From: Bacteroidales bacterium UBA1195
GTDB lineage: Bacteria; Bacteroidota; Bacteroidia; Bacteroidales; WCHB1-69
Length of the DNA stretch: 54,784 bases
Direction of reading: 5' to 3'
NCBI GenBank assembly: GCA_002309855.1
Contig: DBYD01000003.1
Span: forward strand, 1 to 54,784
Below are positions 1 through 10,334 of this stretch, one piece after another; the stretch's first letter is position 1, and each line of letters opens with the position of its first letter. The translations under genes were made by a program, and so were the position numbers. Under the pieces are notes generated by a model. It did not search any database, was not told where the DNA came from, and worked only from the letters and a program-made list of their open reading frames with translations.

Positions 1-3000
1 AGGCTGGCGGTCACAAGCTCGGTGATCGTGTCAACACCGTTGACCACCACCTTCACGTCGAACGGGGAGACAATCTCCAGATTGCCCGTGTTCTTCATCG
101 TGAAGCCAACATAGACAGTGTCGCCCGGCTCCGTGAAGCCGATGGCATCGTATCCCGTCACCGCCAGGTCGGGATTCAGGTTCAGGCTGAACTTCGCAGT
201 GTCGTTCGCCGCGTTGCTGTCGATGCCGTTCACATAGACCTTCACATCGAACTGGCCGCCGCCAACGTAATCAATCGGACTCAGGATTAAGGAATCCAAC
301 TCGCGGTTTTCAAGACGACCCGTAAGAGCCTGCTTGAAGATGAAGTTGGATGCACCGCTCATCTCAACCGTGATGGAGTCACCAGGGTTGAAGGGAACCT
401 CCTGGCTCGTCAGGTTCTCCAGATAGACCTTCAGGCTGCGTCCCGTCAGGTTGCAGGCCGCGAAGTCGGTGTCGGACGGAACCTCAACCCTTACCTGCAT
501 ATCCTGCTGCGCGATGATCTTCACACGGTCCACAGTCTGGTCACCGCCGCCGTAGCTATAGGCGGTGAAGGCGATTATGATGCAGCTGCCGGTGCTGTAC
601 TTCGACAGATCCATCTTGTACTCCTTCCAGGTAGGCTGCGTGCACTTGGCGTCGTAGCGGAAGAGGGTCTGCAATGTCTTGAAGGTGGCGCCGCCGTCCT
701 GAGAGATGCGGACCTCCATCTGGTCGCGGAGGTACGGGTTCGCGTTGTCATGTGCATACCAGAAGTAGAGGTGCGGGTTGTAGGTGCCCTGCAGGCTCAC
801 CGAGGTGAACAGCGCCTGGCTGATGGAGCCCCTTGCCTCAGAGGAGCGGAACAGCAGGCTGCCGGTTCCGAACACAGGGTTCAGGACAGGATTGCTGTTC
901 ACAACCTCCCAGGTGATGTCGCCGTAGGCCTGATTGGTGGCCACGCCGGCGAACTGTCCCGTGAAGTTGTTGTCGTAAGGCAGGACCGTCTTGTCGACAT
1001 AGTAGTCAAGTTTCAGGGTGTCGTCGCTGCGCTGCTGGTCCTTGCCCCATACCAACCATGCGGTCAGTTTGTACAAACCCGGATAGGTGATGTCCATGTT
1101 GGCTTCAACCTCGAAGGTGTCGCGCTTCATGATGCCGATGCCGCCTTTGTTGAATGTGACATTCTTCACAAAGTTGACCGAATCGCTCTCGCACTTCAGG
1201 TAGAGTGTCATGGGGTTGGCGGCGAAGTCGGCGTCGTAGGTTCCCATGTTGTAGATGGCAAGTTTCACCGGCGTGCTGTTCGGGAAGCACTGGATGCCGC
1301 CCACAACAGGCTCGACATAGGCCTCAACCTGCAGGTCGTAGCCCTCGAACAGCGGCGTGCTGTAGCAGCCCATGATGGTCAGGCTGGTACGGGCGTCGTT
1401 GTTGATGTCGCGCATAACCTGGCGGTGGCGGTTGCACTTCAGCTGGTCGCTGAACTCGCCGATGCTCAGGTCGGCTGGCAGATTGATGAAGTCCGGCTTC
1501 ACCTGCACCGAATGGCCGTCCATGTTGTAGGTGCTCTGCCAGTTGGCGAAGTTACGGGCACTGCCCACATAGAAGTTGTTCTTGTTGTTGCCGGTCGTGT
1601 AGTAGTCGTTGTAGTCAAAAACAGTCGGATAGGTGGTCAGAGTGGCGGCATCTGAACAGTAGACCAGATAGTTCGTACTCGAACCGTTCTCTGTCATGAA
1701 GATGTTGTTCCTCACATTCAGGTTACAGGCGGAATTGCTGTTGCCAAGATAGAAGGCATAGTTGGTGGGCGCCTTGCAGTAGACGGAGTTGTTGACCACC
1801 TCCGCATTCGCATAGTAGGCGTACATGCCGTAGGCATACGTCTGTCCGACACATATAATCTCATTGTTGGCCACCACCGCCGGTACGATGTCCGAACCGA
1901 AAGTCGAGGTGTAGTTGGTGTAGTAGTACAGACGGAGACCGCTATAGGAGTAGTTGGCATTCAGATGGATCTTGTTGCCCACCACGCTGTCGATCAAATT
2001 GTAGTAGTAGAAGTAGGCACCGTAGTTGTAGTTGGCTCCAGAACGTGACTTGATAGTGTTGTGCGAGAAGCTCGGGATGTAGGTGTAGTAGTAGGAATAC
2101 AACGGATAGTAGTACTGGTCGTAGATGTAGTTGCTGTCCATCCGTACCGAAGCCCGCTTTGCCGCCGAGGTCTTGCAGTTGGCCGAGGCACCGCCCGCAT
2201 AGTACAGGTAGAAGCCGTAGTAGCCTCCACGCACCTCGTTGCCGATAAAGCGCACATCCTTCATATAGCTGGTGTTGCTGCTGTTGTTGGCATATTCCAC
2301 CACACGCGAAGCGCTGTTGGAGGTGGTGGTGCTCGCATAAAGGTTGCAATGGTGGAAGAAAACATTTTCGATATAACCGGCAAAGGCAACCGCCACATTA
2401 TTGGCGGAGCCTATGGCACCGACGGTGATTTTCTCGAACAACAGGTTAGAGGTGTTGGTCAGTTTCAAGGCGGTACTCGCGCCCGCACCGATCACCACCG
2501 CGTCCACACTGCCGGCAGCAGAGGTGAAGGTGACGGTATTCGTATCGCTGGAACCGGGGATTGTGCCCATGATGGTGAAAGCGTCATAGTTACCTGAAGC
2601 TATCCTGAACACCACCGGACTACTGATACCGCAGGATAACAGGGCAGTCACAGCCTCTTCCGGCGTATCATAGTCACCGTTGCCGCCACCGATGGTATAA
2701 GTGCCCTTCAACGGTGCCACGCAGGAAATCAGTTCCACTTCCACTGTGTCGTTGGCATTGTTCAGGTCTGTGAAACCGTTCGGATCCTCCGTCCATGCGG
2801 TGATGCGGTACTTGCCGGTCGGTACCTTGAAGGTGCCTATGGCAATCTCAGAAGTTACACCGCCGTAAGTTACCGTATCCTGTGCGCTGGCCGCAACCCA
2901 TTTGTAGGGCTGTTGCTGCACACCGTTCACCTCCCAGTTGATAACCACCGAACTCAAGGCCAATTTACCCATGTTGCGGATCTTGACCTTGCAGGTGGCC

Positions 3001-6000
3001 GTGCCTCCGGATGTCTCGCCGTTCGTGGGAGCGGTGATGGCATACAGGCTGGCATCGTAGTTGGAAGGAATGAAGTCGTTGTAGCATCCGGCATTCGTGT
3101 AGCTGATACGCGGTTTGCCAAACATGTCTATCGTCACTGTCGGGTCGACAGGGATGATGCCACGCGCACCGTTGGTGCGGAAATCATAAGCGGAGACGTT
3201 CCTGAAATAGACCTTTTCATAAATTGCATTGTAATCCTTGGCGACCGTGACACCCCAGGTGTTGATGTCGGTGATGCCGTTGCCGATGATGCCGTTCACC
3301 TCGTTGTAGTAGACGTTGTAGTCCATGCTCATCCAGGCAGCGGTCAGGTTACCGGTGCCGCCCGAGTGCTCGTGGCAGGCAGCCGTACCCTGCGTGCCGG
3401 CCACATAGACCAGGTTGTCATAGAACTGGAAGGTGTAGGTACCTGTGTTGGTGTTGTAGATACCATAGTGCGTTGCAGAGCCGTCAACATAGAAGGTGTT
3501 GTGACGCCAATCCATATAGCTCATGTTGCCATAGTAGAAGCCGTAGTTGGTCGAGCCGCGCTCCACCACAAACTCGTTGTTCCAGATGCGAGCCAGCTGC
3601 TGGCCGATACCGTTGTAGTTGACCGTCTGGCCCACATACAGGCCGTAGTTGGTGCCGCTGCCGTTACACCACACCTTGTTGCCCTTCAGCGAGTCGATGC
3701 TCTGATAAGAGGTCATGTTGCCGAAACGGAAACCGTAATAGGTGCTCGAGTTGGAAGCGTTGTGGATGTAATTGTGACGCGCAGTCAGAATGTTATAGAC
3801 GGGATATGTTCCGAAATATCCGGAATAATATGCATCCAGCAGGTTGCAGCTGTCAATTGTCATGGTGCCGTATGCTGTGCTGGAGGTTCCCGCGTTGATC
3901 ATGTAGAAGTTGTAGTAACCGCCGCGGATGTTGCACTTCACAAAGCTGAGATCCTTCACAAGCATTGTGCTGCCGGCATCACGCTTGACCGCATTGTAGG
4001 TGTTGCTGGTAGCACCCAGCACGGAATAGATGTTGCAGTCGTAGAAATGCACATTGTCCAAGGTGCCGGCAATCACCACGCCGTTCTGTGTGGTGCTGGT
4101 GTCGCCGATGGTCACATGCGTGAAGATGAGGTTGGCCGAATTGGTCAGCACAACGGCATCCTGGATGTTGTACTCCTTGATGATGACATCGTTCCTGTTG
4201 CCGCTGGCAGAGGTGATGGTCACAGTGTTGGTGGCGTTTCCGCCCGGGAAGGCACCGCTCACCACGACCTCCTTATAGATACCCTTTTCGAGCAGCAGTA
4301 CAACGGGACCGGAGATACCGCACTTGGAGACAGCCGTCATGGCATCCTCCAACGAGTTGAAATCGGCTTTGTTGATGGCACCGCTGCCATTGGCCACTTT
4401 GTAGGTGCCGCTCAAAGCACCGGTGGAGCAGCCGAAGACCGACATGGAAATAGTGTCGTCCAAGGGCAGCACATCATTGCTGTCGTTCAGGTGCACATAG
4501 GCTTTGATGACATTGCTGCCGTTCACCGCCTTGAAAGAACCGAGTTTCACTGCCACAGTTTTGTCGCTGGTCAGGCTGCCGCTCCATTTGTAAACGGTCT
4601 GGGCCACGCCGTTCACCTCCCAGTAGATGTCGGCGGAGGTGATGGTGGAGTCTCCACGGTTCAGCAGGGTCACGGAAACAGGAATGTCCGTACCGCCCAT
4701 GGCCATGCCGGAGGTCGGGCTGGTGAAGTCCTTCAGGCTGGCGTTGTAGGTCAGAACCGTCGGGTTGTAGCAGCCACGGATGGTCGGGTTCGAACGTTTT
4801 TCACCGTTGATGTCATTCACTGCAAGTCCGTGGACCGGGCAGTCGATGCCGCTGTTGGTGGACTTGCGGATGAGGAGACCGAGGTCAATATTGATGAATT
4901 CCGGCATCACATTGGTGGCCGTGGCATCATAGTTCTTCACCGCAGAAAGGTTGGCACGCGCACCGCCGATGTAGGCGAGATTGGTGCCGTTCTCATGAAC
5001 ATAGTTGTTTCCGCTCAACTGGGCATAGGTCGGAGAGGTGTAGGTATAGATGGCATAGCCTGCAGGATACCCGATCAGCACCGCATTGTTGTTAATGAGG
5101 TCGCTGCGATAGCCGCTGTTGCTGTTATAGGCGTAGATGCCGTAGCCGCTGGTGCCGTCCAATCTGACATATACCGAGTTGTTGATGAGCTTCTCACGGC
5201 CGTAGGGCACATACATGCCGTAGCCGGTTTTCTTGGCCCATACGCGTGCTTCATTATTGATAAAGAGGGTGGTGTCAGCTGTATTGTTCGAATAGGTGTA
5301 GTTGGAATAATAGATATATATGGCATAGCTGTAATTCAACCAATCCCTATAACCGTCCACCCGGTTGCCTTCCACTCTGGACAGGTTGCCATAGTAACTG
5401 TACAAGCCGTAGAAATAGGAATAGCCGTTCGAGGGACGGGCGGAAATATTATTGAAAGAGTAGCTGATGATGTCGGTGTAATAGGCATAGATACCGTAAT
5501 AATAAGGGTTGGTCACCGTGTTGCTGTCAACGCGGTTGTAGACACCATGGTCGGAGTAGGCGGTGCCGGTGCCGTTGTAGAAACGGATGCCGTAGTAGCC
5601 GCCGTCGATGTTGTTGCCGACCAGCCAGATGCTGTCGCGCATGTAACCGTTCACGCAGTGGATGCCGTAGGAGGTGGCGGTACCCTGCGGGTCCATTTTG
5701 ATGACGCAGTAGTTCACCTGAACATCAGATATGGTGTTGGTAATCTGCACACCCGTGGTGGCATTGCCTGTGTAGCCGTCCACCGTCACACGCTCCAGCC
5801 TGAAATAGGGGGACTCGATGGAGACCACCACGCCGCTGCCGGCAATCACAACATCCTCAGCCTTGCCGCTAAGGGAGGTGACTGTCACAGTGTTCTTGGC
5901 GTTCACACCGGTATAATAGCCACCGAAAGTGAAGCCTTCGTATTTTCCGCTTTCCAACGTGAACACCACAGGACCGGCTGCGCCGCAGGAAGCAAGCATA

Positions 6001-8993
6001 TTAAGGGCCTGTTTCATATCCTGGAAATTGGCGCTCTTGCTCAAGCCCACCCGGTAGGTACCGGCCATGGGTGCCTTGCAGCCGAAGGAATTGTTGCGGA
6101 TGGTGTCGTTGCCCTTCACGCTGTCACCGGCGGAAAGAGCGTTCTGGTTTTCCAGCCATGCCACCACTGTGTTCATGCCATCACTGGGAAGGTAGCTGCC
6201 GATGGAGATGACCGTATCCTGGTACGGAGCCAGGTTGCCGGACCATTTGGCGGTGCTCTGCGCAATGCCGCCGGCCGTCCAGTGCACCTCCACAGAGGTG
6301 ATGTTGCTCTTGGCACCGGTGTTCATCAGCCGAACCTTGACCGGTGTCGACTGACCGACCGTCACGGAACTCTTCCAATCCTCGAAGGAGAGCAAAGCGG
6401 CGTCGAACTGGACCGGATCGGGTGTATAGCAACCCATGGCGGTGGAGCCTTTGCGCACATTGCCCAGGATGTCGGCAGGAACCTCAGGAACCACAGGACA
6501 TGTAAGGCCGATGTAGTGCATACAACGGGCATCCTTCCTATAGTCCATGAAAGCCGGGGCGATATTGGTCGCATGCTGATCCTGTGTGGCAGTGATCCAG
6601 GTGTTGATGTCAGTATGGGCGGAAGTCAGATATCCGACATACTGTTTCCCATAGCAGTTGTTGTAATCCAGAATGACATCGTTGCCGATAAGGGCGGCAG
6701 ATGTCAGGTACATGGGATAACCTCCGCCTAAATTGACAAAGAGGTTGTTGTAGAAATGGATGGACATGCCGGCCGTGGCGCTGAGGCAATAGACTGCGCG
6801 CGAACTGGTGGTGTTGTCGCCGTACATGATGACAGTGTTGTGGAAATACCTCACCTCAGAATTACCGGTATAGATACCGTCCGCCTTGCCTTCCATAATG
6901 ATCTCGTTGTTGGCAATCAGGCCGCTACGGGTGCTGTCAATATTGAAATAACTGGCATAGATGCCCTGACCAGTTGTGACCGGAGATTTCGTGATGATAC
7001 GGTTTCCGCTGATTTCCTCTGCGTTGCAGTAGGTCATGTCTATACCGAACAGCTCAGTGGCATTTTTGGAACGGGAATATATTACATTATTTTTAATGTA
7101 ATCGAAATCGGTATAGTAAAGCAGGTTTCCGTATTCAGCCTCCGAAATGTGGTTGTCACAGACCGTGATGTTGGTCATCCGCTCGTTTTGGCTCAGGGCC
7201 TCCGTGTGGATGCCATAGAAGGCTCCCTTCAGCACATTGTTCAAAATCTTCACCCTGTCCGGACGGCCCTGTGTGATGGAAATGCAGCTGTATGCCTTGT
7301 TTCCGGTCGTCGTATCCATCAGGATACGGCAGTTCCTGATTTCGATGTTCGCATTGGTATCCACCATGTCCACACCGGTGCCGGTACCCTGCAGGGTAAG
7401 GTCGCGGATGATGATGTTGGCAGATTTGTTCATGCGGATTTTGGTTGAGGCCGGGGAGGTGCCCATGATGAACACATCCTCAGGCTTTCCGGTCGAAGAT
7501 TGGATGGTGAGGGTGGAATTCGGATCCATCACATTCATGAAGTTCTCCAGGTCGATGTCCTCATCGTATGATCCTTTGGGAATGGAGATGACAACGTTGC
7601 CGCTGGTACCGCAGGTGCGGATGATGTCCAGCACCTCGTTGATGGATTTGTACACCTGCTGGCCGGGAAGGCCAAGACCCAACTTGTTGATGGTAAAGGT
7701 GCCGGAAGGAATGCTTGCGCAACCGTACACCGACTTCATCACAATGGTATCCTCGGTGGTGTTGGCCACACCGTTGGGGTAGCTGATTGTGGCCACAAGG
7801 GAGTCATACTGTCCGGCAGTGGGGGTGTAATAGCCAAGCCTTGCCTGTACCCTGTAGCCCTCGTTCAGGCTGCCGGTCCATTTGAAGGGTGTCTGCGCCA
7901 CCCCGTTCACGCTCCAGTTGATGATGGCGGAGGTCAGGGTACTCAAACCGCGGTTTTCAATAGTGACCACCACCGGGTTCTGCTGTCCGGACAAAGCGCC
8001 CACATAAGGATCGTCGATGGAGATGATGGCCACACTGTTGCTGTCCAGCCCCCACAACCTTCCGACGGTATAACCGGAAGAGACCATGTTAGTATTGCCG
8101 ACTGTATCGTATGCATACACTGTGTAGGCAACCTTTGTACCCACATTCTGTGCGGGAATGGTGGCCTTCCAGATGGAGTCACCGTCATGGGCGGTCATCA
8201 GAATGGAATCGCGGGTTATGGCACCGCTTATTGAAGTATAGCTTATACGCAGGATCGGGGTCTTCAACGGAACGATTGTCCGCTTGGCCGCCTTGGCATA
8301 GATGGTGTAAGGACCCGGGCTGTAAACCACCCCTTTGGTGTAAGGAGTTACAAACTGCACCACCGGCGGATTGATCTGCGCGGAGGAGGCCATCAGTTCG
8401 AAGTTGTCGATGAACCAGCCCCATGCGAAGTTGGTGCCCACAGTGGAGCCCTTCTTGATCTTGAACTTGAACTGCACTTCGGCATAGGCCACATCCTGGC
8501 TGACATCGAACGACTCGACCTTCCACCAGGAGTTGTCCGGCTGGGCGGTCATGTCGTTTCTCACCCATTCAGGATAGCAGCTATGACTGAAACTGCGCTG
8601 TTTGCGGAACACCGAACTCTCCCCCCTATAGTCATAATAGGGAATCGGTTTCCATTGGGAACCCACATAGTTTTCCTTGTACTCCACCGTCACAAGGTCC
8701 TCGTCGGAAACCTTGCAGATGTGGGAGAAGCGCAAGTACGCATAGGCGTAGTTGCTCAAGTCGTACACAGGGGAGATTAGCTCAATGGAGTCGCCCTCCG
8801 CATTGGGCACAAAGCCCCATGCCGCCTTTCCGCTGACACTCAATGTAGTGTCAATCATCCAGGCGGAGGCCGGCATGCGCGCGAAACTGCACGATGCCCC
8901 ATTGAAGCTCTCTGTGAACGTCACACGGTTTTGTGCAAAACCGAACGGCAACATCAGGACAATTGCCGCGAGTAAAACAAAAAACTTCCTCAT
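1..8993 (-). CDS. Giant secreted tyrosine-rich parallel beta-helix protein (giant 1), 3' end outside window
   Basis: The reading frame is open from an ATG at 8993 to the window edge, giving at least 2997 codons. The start begins MRKFFVLLAAIVLMLPFGFA, a signal peptide with likely cleavage after Ala20. Residues about 21-205 form a beta-sandwich (WWKVESFD; FKFKIKKGS; GWFIDNFEL) shared with the other two giants in this window, then an Ig-like domain. From about residue 340 there are four modules of Ig/CARDB-like domain plus right-handed beta-helix, with the GTYxxG-type signature at residues 431, 978, 1529 and 2097. The helices are packed with Tyr, for example near 1560-2280. After about residue 2540 come a MAM-like sandwich (SQDGGATF; SYGGGDQTVDRV) and Ig-like domains. 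By comparison with giant 2, roughly 250 residues including a T9SS sorting domain should lie beyond the window. Export and surface exposure are inferred; no catalytic motif was recognised, so adhesin or structural fibre is the best guess. Confidence 0.93.
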   Translation of the reverse strand, partial: MRKFFVLLAAIVLMLPFGFAQNRVTFTESFNGASCSFARMPASAWMIDTTLSVSGKAAWGFVPNAEGDSIELISPVYDLSNYAYAYLRFSHICKVSDEDLVTVEYKENYVGSQWKPIPYYDYRGESSVFRKQRSFSHSCYPEWVRNDMTAQPDNSWWKVESFDVSQDVAYAEVQFKFKIKKGSTVGTNFAWGWFIDNFELMASSAQINPPVVQFVTPYTKGVVYSPGPYTIYAKAAKRTIVPLKTPILRISYTSISGAITRDSILMTAHDGDSIWKATIPAQNVGTKVAYTVYAYDTVGNTNMVSSGYTVGRLWGLDSNSVAIISIDDPYVGALSGQQNPVVVTIENRGLSTLTSAIINWSVNGVAQTPFKWTGSLNEGYRVQARLGYYTPTAGQYDSLVATISYPNGVANTTEDTIVMKSVYGCASIPSGTFTINKLGLGLPGQQVYKSINEVLDIIRTCGTSGNVVISIPKGSYDEDIDLENFMNVMDPNSTLTIQSSTGKPEDVFIMGTSPASTKIRMNKSANIIIRDLTLQGTGTGVDMVDTNANIEIRNCRILMDTTTGNKAYSCISITQGRPDRVKILNNVLKGAFYGIHTEALSQNERMTNITVCDNHISEAEYGNLLYYTDFDYIKNNVIYSRSKNATELFGIDMTYCNAEEISGNRIITKSPVTTGQGIYASYFNIDSTRSGLIANNEIIMEGKADGIYTGNSEVRYFHNTVIMYGDNTTSSRAVYCLSATAGMSIHFYNNLFVNLGGGYPMYLTSAALIGNDVILDYNNCYGKQYVGYLTSAHTDINTWITATQDQHATNIAPAFMDYRKDARCMHYIGLTCPVVPEVPADILGNVRKGSTAMGCYTPDPVQFDAALLSFEDWKSSVTVGQSTPVKVRLMNTGAKSNITSVEVHWTAGGIAQSTAKWSGNLAPYQDTVISIGSYLPSDGMNTVVAWLENQNALSAGDSVKGNDTIRNNSFGCKAPMAGTYRVGLSKSANFQDMKQALNMLASCGAAGPVVFTLESGKYEGFTFGGYYTGVNAKNTVTVTSLSGKAEDVVIAGSGVVVSIESPYFRLERVTVDGYTGNATTGVQITNTISDVQVNYCVIKMDPQGTATSYGIHCVNGYMRDSIWLVGNNIDGGYYGIRFYNGTGTAYSDHGVYNRVDSNTVTNPYYYGIYAYYTDIISYSFNNISARPSNGYSYFYGLYSYYGNLSRVEGNRVDGYRDWLNYSYAIYIYYSNYTYSNNTADTTLFINNEARVWAKKTGYGMYVPYGREKLINNSVYVRLDGTSGYGIYAYNSNSGYRSDLINNNAVLIGYPAGYAIYTYTSPTYAQLSGNNYVHENGTNLAYIGGARANLSAVKNYDATATNVMPEFINIDLGLLIRKSTNSGIDCPVHGLAVNDINGEKRSNPTIRGCYNPTVLTYNASLKDFTSPTSGMAMGGTDIPVSVTLLNRGDSTITSADIYWEVNGVAQTVYKWSGSLTSDKTVAVKLGSFKAVNGSNVIKAYVHLNDSNDVLPLDDTISMSVFGCSTGALSGTYKVANGSGAINKADFNSLEDAMTAVSKCGISGPVVLLLEKGIYKEVVVSGAFPGGNATNTVTITSASGNRNDVIIKEYNIQDAVVLTNSANLIFTHVTIGDTSTTQNGVVIAGTLDNVHFYDCNIYSVLGATSNTYNAVKRDAGSTMLVKDLSFVKCNIRGGYYNFYMINAGTSSTAYGTMTIDSCNLLDAYYSGYFGTYPVYNILTARHNYIHNASNSSTYYGFRFGNMTSYQSIDSLKGNKVWCNGSGTNYGLYVGQTVNYNGIGQQLARIWNNEFVVERGSTNYGFYYGNMSYMDWRHNTFYVDGSATHYGIYNTNTGTYTFQFYDNLVYVAGTQGTAACHEHSGGTGNLTAAWMSMDYNVYYNEVNGIIGNGITDINTWGVTVAKDYNAIYEKVYFRNVSAYDFRTNGARGIIPVDPTVTIDMFGKPRISYTNAGCYNDFIPSNYDASLYAITAPTNGETSGGTATCKVKIRNMGKLALSSVVINWEVNGVQQQPYKWVAASAQDTVTYGGVTSEIAIGTFKVPTGKYRITAWTEDPNGFTDLNNANDTVEVELISCVAPLKGTYTIGGGNGDYDTPEEAVTALLSCGISSPVVFRIASGNYDAFTIMGTIPGSSDTNTVTFTSAAGSVDAVVIGAGASTALKLTNTSNLLFEKITVGAIGSANNVAVAFAGYIENVFFHHCNLYASTTTSNSASRVVEYANNSSNTSYMKDVRFIGNEVRGGYYGFYLYYAGGASANCKTSAAKRASVRMDSNYIYDQYYYPLYSYYYTYIPSFSHNTIKSRSGANYNYGAYFYYYNLIDSVVGNKIHLNANYSYSGLRLYYYTNYTSTFGSDIVPAVVANNEIICVGQTYAYGMYAYYANAEVVNNSVYCKAPTNYAFYLGNSNSACNLNVRNNIFMTENGSSTNYLVYCSDAATLTTYPTVFDYNDYYTTGNNKNNFYVGSARNFANWQSTYNMDGHSVQVKPDFINLPADLSIGEFSDQLKCNRHRQVMRDINNDARTSLTIMGCYSTPLFEGYDLQVEAYVEPVVGGIQCFPNSTPVKLAIYNMGTYDADFAANPMTLYLKCESDSVNFVKNVTFNKGGIGIMKRDTFEVEANMDITYPGLYKLTAWLVWGKDQQRSDDTLKLDYYVDKTVLPYDNNFTGQFAGVATNQAYGDITWEVVNSNPVLNPVFGTGSLLFRSSEARGSISQALFTSVSLQGTYNPHLYFWYAHDNANPYLRDQMEVRISQDGGATFKTLQTLFRYDAKCTQPTWKEYKMDLSKYSTGSCIIIAFTAYSYGGGDQTVDRVKIIAQQDMQVRVEVPSDTDFAACNLTGRSLKVYLENLTSQEVPFNPGDSITVEMSGASNFIFKQALTGRLENRELDSLILSPIDYVGGGQFDVKVYVNGIDSNAANDTAKFSLNLNPDLAVTGYDAIGFTEPGDTVYVGFTMKNTGNLEIVSPFDVKVVVNGVDTITELVTAS
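1373..7973 (-). repeat. Array of four composite Ig/beta-helix modules in giant 1
   Basis: Four protein-level repeats with period 547, 551 and 568 residues, measured between the glycine of each GTY-type signature (codons at 7703, 6062, 4409 and 2705). Each unit has an Ig/CARDB-like part (such as WSVNGVAQTPFKWTG), a D-T-x tripeptide, Cys, the signature, a short helix ending in CG, then a beta-helix of about 350-400 residues. DNA identity between units is low, so this is an old amplification. Outer boundaries are approximate. Confidence 0.85.
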
Positions 8994-9037
8994 AATTAAT
9001 TAGTTTGATTAATTGATAAATAAAAATGTTCATTCTG

Positions 9038-9045
9038 CAAACATA
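9038..9045 (-). promoter_or_regulatory. Bacteroidota -7 box for giant 1
   Basis: On the minus strand this reads TATGTTTG, a full match to the Bacteroidota TAnnTTTG element. It lies about 45 nt upstream of the giant 1 ATG in very AT-rich DNA. No clear TTTG -33 element is seen at the usual spacing, so strength is uncertain. Confidence 0.55.
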
Positions 9046-9237
9046 CATAATAATTCAATACTATGAACATATTTTTCACTAAAAAAAACACATTTTTTAT
9101 AATAATAATGTTAAAACGATATATGTTCAAATAGTTTCATAATAAAAACATTGATTTTGCATATTATTACGAGTGGCACGGACATTGTGTAACCAATGCT
9201 GTTCTTATAAAAAGGAAAAGTGGAACCGTCAGGAACC

Positions 9238-10299
9238 CTAATAGGACAAATCGAGCACAATCGGCAGGTGGTCGGAGAAACCACCCTTGTAATCACGCCC
9301 CACATAGGTGCGCAATGGTCTATCCCCCAAATATTTCTCATCTTTTTCCAGCATGAAGGGGGCGGCGAAAATGCAGACTGGGGAGGCCACACGGTAGGGT
9401 GCGTCCGGCATGGTGAGCGAGGGTGTCACCACAAACTGGTCCAGCACCGACCAATGCCGGTGGTATTTGTGTGTGCCAACCCTCCCCTGCTTTACGTATG
9501 GATACATTAAATTAATAAGATCCCCATTTTCCACATGGGCGGCATCTAACGTGGCCCTCAAACCATAACGCATGCTGCTGTCCGCAGGCGTGTCGTTGAA
9601 ATCGCCCATAACCAGCACACAAGCCTGAGTCTGGAGATTCAGAATGGAATCGATCCTTCCGCGCAAAACAGTCGCAATGTGCATCCGCTTATGCTCCGTA
9701 GCCTTGTAACCTGCATAACGTGAAGTAAAGTGGTTCACAAACAGATGCAGCGTATCGGAGGAGCCTTTTGCAATCCCCTTCACATACAATATATCGCGGG
9801 TTGAGGAGCCGGGCTGGAAGGAAAACTTTACCGCGACAGGCTCCGCATAACAGAGCTGGAACCGCTCCGGACGGTACAGCAGTGCCACATCAATGCCACG
9901 TGGATCCGGGGAATCAAAATGCACATATTTGTACTTTGCCTTCTTCAGGGCAGTTTTATAAATCAATGTTTTCAGAACACTGCTGTTTTCCACCTCCGCC
10001 AGACCTACAATATCCGGATAGTCCCAACCGCCTGCCGCAACAAGGACCTTTGCTATCTGATCCGCCTTGTGGTAATAGCGTCTGGTGTCCCAATGGTAGG
10101 TTCCCTCCGGCAGGAACTCGTTGTCGTTTGTCAGGGAATCGTCCACACAGTCGAAAAAATTCTCCAAATTATAGAAGCAGACTCTCAAGGTGCGGGTGCG
10201 GGCACTGTCCGACCAGCAGGGGCAGAATGAGGGCTCCGGCTGTGAGCAGCCGACAAGGCAGAGTGCAAGTAAAACTGAAAACAAAAGAATTCTTTTCAT
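9238..10299 (-). CDS. Exported endonuclease/exonuclease/phosphatase-family protein
   Basis: 353 aa. The N-terminus MKRILLFSVLLALCLVGC has a good lipobox (LVGC), so it is probably a lipoprotein. The EEP (DNase I-like) fold motifs occur in order: FYNLENFFD, the metal-binding Glu in VGLAEVEN, DPRGIDVALLYR, NHFTSR, MGDFNDTP, LDQFVV and the final Asp-His in FSDHLPIVLDL. All expected acidic and His catalytic residues are present, so a metal-dependent phosphodiesterase or phosphatase is likely; the substrate (nucleic acid, phospholipid or sugar phosphate) cannot be told from sequence. It is the last gene of a minus-strand run behind malic enzyme and queD, 35 nt after queD. Confidence 0.88.
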   Translation of the reverse strand: MKRILLFSVLLALCLVGCSQPEPSFCPCWSDSARTRTLRVCFYNLENFFDCVDDSLTNDNEFLPEGTYHWDTRRYYHKADQIAKVLVAAGGWDYPDIVGLAEVENSSVLKTLIYKTALKKAKYKYVHFDSPDPRGIDVALLYRPERFQLCYAEPVAVKFSFQPGSSTRDILYVKGIAKGSSDTLHLFVNHFTSRYAGYKATEHKRMHIATVLRGRIDSILNLQTQACVLVMGDFNDTPADSSMRYGLRATLDAAHVENGDLINLMYPYVKQGRVGTHKYHRHWSVLDQFVVTPSLTMPDAPYRVASPVCIFAAPFMLEKDEKYLGDRPLRTYVGRDYKGGFSDHLPIVLDLSY

Positions 10300-10334
10300 A
10301 TATCAGGGTTTTAGTGAGTCATGTTGATGCACGG

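Noticed and set aside
750..1655. Open plus-strand frame of 301 codons
   Set aside because: Antisense shadow of the C-terminal region of giant 1.
2913..6731. Open plus-strand frame of 1272 codons
   Set aside because: It is antisense to giant 1, whose frame is open throughout with signal peptide, repeated domains and conserved motifs. The plus-strand product is Val/Ile/His/Gly-rich with no recognisable domain, as expected from the complement of Asn/Tyr/Thr-rich codons.
1..8993. Giants as pectate lyases or phage tail-spike enzymes
   Set aside because: Beta-helix coils are present but no lyase or glycosidase active-site motif is visible, and the T9SS domains and Ig repeats fit surface proteins better.
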